Part shown: in pieces, positions 60,321-64,000 of the stretch | How the letters are laid out: every line of letters begins with the position of its first letter | Position numbering within the stretch: the first letter of the stretch is position 1 | Source: Fallopia convolvulus | Taxonomy: Eukaryota; Streptophyta; Magnoliopsida; Caryophyllales; Polygonaceae | DNA length: 64,000 nucleotides | Direction: 5' to 3' | Assembly: GCA_964016875.1 (NCBI GenBank) | Contig: OZ024722.1 | Coordinates: 16,002,576-16,066,575 of the forward strand | The notes under the pieces: generated by a model | What the model saw: only the letters and a program-made list of their open reading frames with translations | Told to the model about the DNA's origin: nothing | Database searches by the model: none | Position numbers and translations under genes: made by a program

Positions 60321-60334
60321 AGATCGTGATTTTG

Positions 60335-63300
60335 TAGTTTATGAACTCTTCTTAAAATAGAGTAATTTTTAAGAGTTTAGTCACACTTTTCCATATATGT
60401 TAACTTGTAACTAACAATTATATCATACCGCCTCCATTCTGGGCCTTCATAGCTTCGGGCATTTATAGTTTATCATATCAAACGTTTATTATCTCTTTTC
60501 TTTTGATGATTTATTGTTTGGTTTTCTCATATCGATTTATACAATTATCAAGTTTCTTGATCTCTCAATCCACCAAACATATTTGATAAATTAATTTTTT
60601 TTATACAACCTGGTCACATGCATATCCATTAGGTTTTTTGTAAGGAACTTTTAATGTTGGACAATAGTACTATATAAAATAATTAGTAGTGATGTATTCA
60701 TTTCCTGTGCAAGGAAAGATTTTTTTTTTTTCACAAAAAATCAATGCGTTAAAGTCAAATAATATAATTATATTCTTACACGTTAACATGATAGTTGTTA
60801 TGTACTCCAATATATGTATGAAAGCTATCTTCTAAAATTTCATCCTTGTTACATTTTTCTGTGTACAATATGCATAAACCGATCTATCTATAAATAAACA
60901 TACGACTTTCTATTTTAAGGTTACTGCAATATGGAGTATTGTATAAGACCAAACAAAAATACCGTTTATAGTGCTAACCTACTAATGATTGGTATGCTCC
61001 CATTGAAATAAATACTACTAGTATTAGGGTTGGTATTTCATTTGGCATGCTTTTCTGAGGTGGTGTAGAACATGTTTCACTTGAAAAATCATTATAAAAT
61101 AGTTATTTTATCGCACCCAAAAATAAAAACATATACGAATAATGATTATTCCGTACTTCACAAGGTTTAACACAAAAAAAAAAACAATACTACAAATAGA
61201 ATAAATTGAAGGATTTGATTTTTATATGTTAGTATAATTTTAACGGTTTTTTTAAGGACATGAATTAAGCATACTATTTAAGAAAACTCAAATCTTATAA
61301 AAAAATTAATTACTTTTAAATAAATATAAATAATAAAATATTCTTATTTTAAAAAGTTTCAAACGAACGATACAAAAATTGTAATTTTAAATTTTATATA
61401 TTCATATGATAAGGCAAATGAGCTTTAGAATAAGTGTTGTCCAATCAGCAATTACTATATATACACTAAAATTCTAACGTATCCGTTTTGCGTTTCACAT
61501 AATTCGTAGGGACCATAGATAATGTCACTTCCTTATTTAAGATTATCCTAAGCATAAAGCCTACTTTGTTTATTCTAATGCGGAGAAAACCTTAAATAAG
61601 TTAGCTTGTCCATTTCTCTCCGACAAAAAGAGTAATATACTACTAGGGACAATTCAAAGTCTTTATTTCTTGATTAGTTTAATCTATTAAGAATCATGTC
61701 TTGATAATCCCATTTTTCAAAATGACAGAAACAAATCTTGTGAATATTTTGGAGAAAGAACCGATCTGAAAATAAAAAAATGATATTTTATCTTACAATT
61801 TTTCTATAATGTTGTACTAAGGCCACATTATAATAGTCCTAAAAGGATTCAAACTTGAACATTTGGGCATAGGGCCTAAGTACCACCACCACTAGACCAA
61901 CTTGTGATTTATAACTGCAAAGGTAATTCATCTGACCAAACAAGCTTCTCATACCTAACATAGCCAACATAAAACATGGCTTATCTCTCGGTCCACTACA
62001 CCGAGCTAAATAGTGAACCTAAAATATCAAGATTCCAAGAAATCATAATGACAAATAACCATGCAATGCAATGCCACACTTCAGTCCTATGGCACACTTG
62101 TTTATTGGTAACACAGAATCAGTGCAAGTACACGCTATTTAAAGGCCAAAATAAGAATCTTCATGTTATCCTTGAAAAGGCAAAACACACTCCGAAAAGT
62201 GGAAGCATCCAAACCTTTGAGGTTTTGCTTTAGCTTTATCCATATAGTGACCGCCATGGCGCTTCTGTAGCCTTTAATTGCTTTGCAGGGTTCAAGCTAA
62301 TTCCATCTCTCACAAAGCATATGGAGGAGGACAAGAAGCTTGACAAGAGCTCTCCTAGTCCACACAAAACCTGGTTTAACAACTTTATTAGCATCAATCA
62401 GTAGATGTAATTTTCATGATCAAAGAAAGAGTAATTCAAAGGCATCCAATCATTTGATGAGTCCAAACAGCCATCTATTTACATGTTGAGTTTGAGAATC
62501 AATTGGCTTTACTACTAATTTGCTGGTTATGTTTTGGTTTACTTACTTTAGGACACATCTATCAACAATTCCTGTTGAGCACCTATATTCAGACAGTTGT
62601 AAAAATTGGAAATATATTCTCTAGAAAAAGGAGAATCTAATGGTGGAGAATGGATTCAGTGATCCACTTGGAAGGAATCTCCAATAAACAGTCGATCAAG
62701 GCATTGCTATAGTGGCTTAATAAAAAAGCAATGTTTAGAAAATGTGAAAAGTGTGCTTTTTTCGAAAAACTGCTTTTTGAAAATTTTGCTTTTCTTTTTT
62801 CATGGTATGCAAGAACTTACATTACTAAAAAAGAAAGGGATGATCCTCTACAACAAGTCAGTCTTGAATAAAAACAACATCCCTTTAGAATCCAAATACA
62901 CCAACAAAGCAAATGCAAACAGTACGTAGTAAGAGGATGCATCAAGTAGGAAGAACGAGCAGATGCATCATGAAAACAATTAAATATCCCCTCAAGAAAA
63001 TAACTCAACTGCCAGTGCCACCCATTTTTTTAATAAAAATTTCATACCAGTTTCATCCTCTCTTTTTTATTTAAAAACACACGAGATAAATGTATGGATT
63101 TTCCCACAAAAAAACATAATGAAGAAAAAGAAAAAGAGTCAAAAGAAAAAAAGAAGACTTGTTTAGGGATGTGGAGTTATGGCATAAGGTTAAAGGTCAA
63201 TCTATCTAGTACTTTATTCCCTCCCTCTTACTGTTTATTTAAATTTAAGGTGTTAAGCAACAGCTTTATGCATATATGATAACATTACTTAGTGTACACA

Positions 63301-63873
63301 TTTTGCAATGTATGGTTGACAATTGTCCCTAAAAAGTGACAAGTTTTCTTCTAAAAGCATAAGTAATCATTCGAAATGTATAAATATAAATATGAGGGTC
63401 CACAAGATAGTGACACTATAAGCAAAAACCGGAAGTCCGGAACTACCTATATACAATCAAATTAACCCAAAAGCTATTGGTATGCCTGTTAACTTCTTTC
63501 TTTGACAAATGACAAAGTGGTAAATAATTCAAGCATGCTACTCAAAATTCCTCCCCCAACCTTAACCCAGTACAATAATTATTTTCTCAGGGAAAAAAAG
63601 TAATCAAAATCTAGGCAACTGTATTAAACCCTTCCAGCTTCACCAACAAAAACACCTACTATATATGAAGGGCTAAAGTGTACTAAAGGTGCACTAATAG
63701 AATAGCAATTAACAAGATCTATGGTATTAAAAAAAAAACATATCTATTTGATTGCATAGAATCATTTGGATGATACTAATTCACAACTTGATAATTAGCT
63801 ATTAATTTCCGCAAAATTTATGCAATGTAGCAGGAGCATTTTATAAAAAAAAAAAAAAGGAGCTGAAGCATAC
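60335..63873. other. AT-rich intergenic, no gene recognised
   Basis: Very AT-rich with poly-A/T runs. The ORF at 61976-62233 (85 codons) has no known resemblance, and part of 62240-62360 has somewhat higher complexity (TTCAAGCTAATTCCATCTC). The right part (62700-63870) may be intron of the gene whose exon lies at 63874. Confidence 0.4.
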
Positions 63874-63996
63874 CTCAAAGTCATCTTTCGAAGTATCTTT
63901 GGATGGGTATACATCTCTTACCCCAACGAGGAGAGCAGTCGGGAACTTCAATACATTCATGAATTGAAGCAAGCATGCCAAGGGTTCATAATGAAC
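63874..63996 (-). CDS. Single exon of an unidentified gene
   Basis: On the minus strand GCAG|GTTCATTATGAA opens and GACTTTGAG|GTATGC closes a 123-bp exon, 41 codons with phase 0 on both sides. The product includes YEPLACLLQFMNVLKFPTAL and GVRDVYPSKDTSKDDFE. It reads like folded-protein sequence, but I do not recognise the family. Upstream exons lie beyond the right edge; further exons may lie to the left within the AT-rich stretch. Confidence 0.6.
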
Positions 63997-64000
63997 CTGC

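Noticed and set aside
1..64000. CRISPR arrays, operons, riboswitches and bacterial-type elements
   Set aside because: The window is plant nuclear DNA; the short repeats seen lack regular spacer structure.
1..64000. tRNA or rRNA genes
   Set aside because: Only degenerate A/B-box motifs in SINE-like units were found; no cloverleaf could be supported.

Overview
This is a nuclear genomic segment of a flowering plant, almost certainly a eudicot. The evidence is split genes with GT-AG introns, plastid-targeted enzymes, a plant phytochrome, a CONSTANS-like B-box/CCT gene, and a dense load of plant transposons (Sirevirus-type copia, Tip100-like hAT, Stowaway, Harbinger, MULE, SINE, LINE remnants). 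The sequence does not fix the species.

Layout. 1-446: hAT-type end and short repeats. 447-10468: a complete but coding-dead Sirevirus/Maximus-like copia element on the minus strand, with near-identical LTRs, PBS, several polypurine tracts, gag, pol and a third ORF. 13595-17924 (minus): a four-exon phytochrome of 1136 aa, best fit PHYE, with a probable leader exon near 22119-22330. 18154-22062: a hAT element sitting in the predicted PHYE leader intron; it carries a 118-bp copy of the PHYE start region and a 294-bp copy of the first exon of the next gene. 23676-25165 (minus): that next gene, a membrane-anchored coiled-coil protein with a shifted C-terminus. 25246-31100: AT-rich DNA packed with MITEs, including a MULE MITE nested in a Harbinger MITE, a LINE 3' end, long inverted repeats and a possible Helitron.

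32662-34124 (plus): formiminotransferase-domain protein. 34362-34817 (minus): small secreted Cys/Pro/Gly-rich protein. 39033-45458 (plus): 17-exon plastid ABC1/UbiB-type kinase, probably ABC1K3, 698 aa. 46873-50341 (plus): ten-exon plastid indole-3-glycerol-phosphate synthase, 402 aa. 50865-53520: remnants of two further copia elements. 54748-58529 (minus): four-exon CONSTANS-like gene (COL9/COL10 type), 414 aa. 59534-60320: a hAT-like MITE and two SINE-like units. 63874-63996 (minus): one exon of an unidentified gene running off the right edge.

The genes are not an operon or a pathway cluster. PHYE and the COL gene both belong to light signalling, and ABC1K3 and IGPS both act in plastids, but the spacing gives no sign of co-regulation. 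The most unusual feature is the hAT element that has copied pieces of both flanking genes while sitting between them. All exon joins below come from reading splice signals and frame by eye, and every multi-exon CDS sums to an exact multiple of three.
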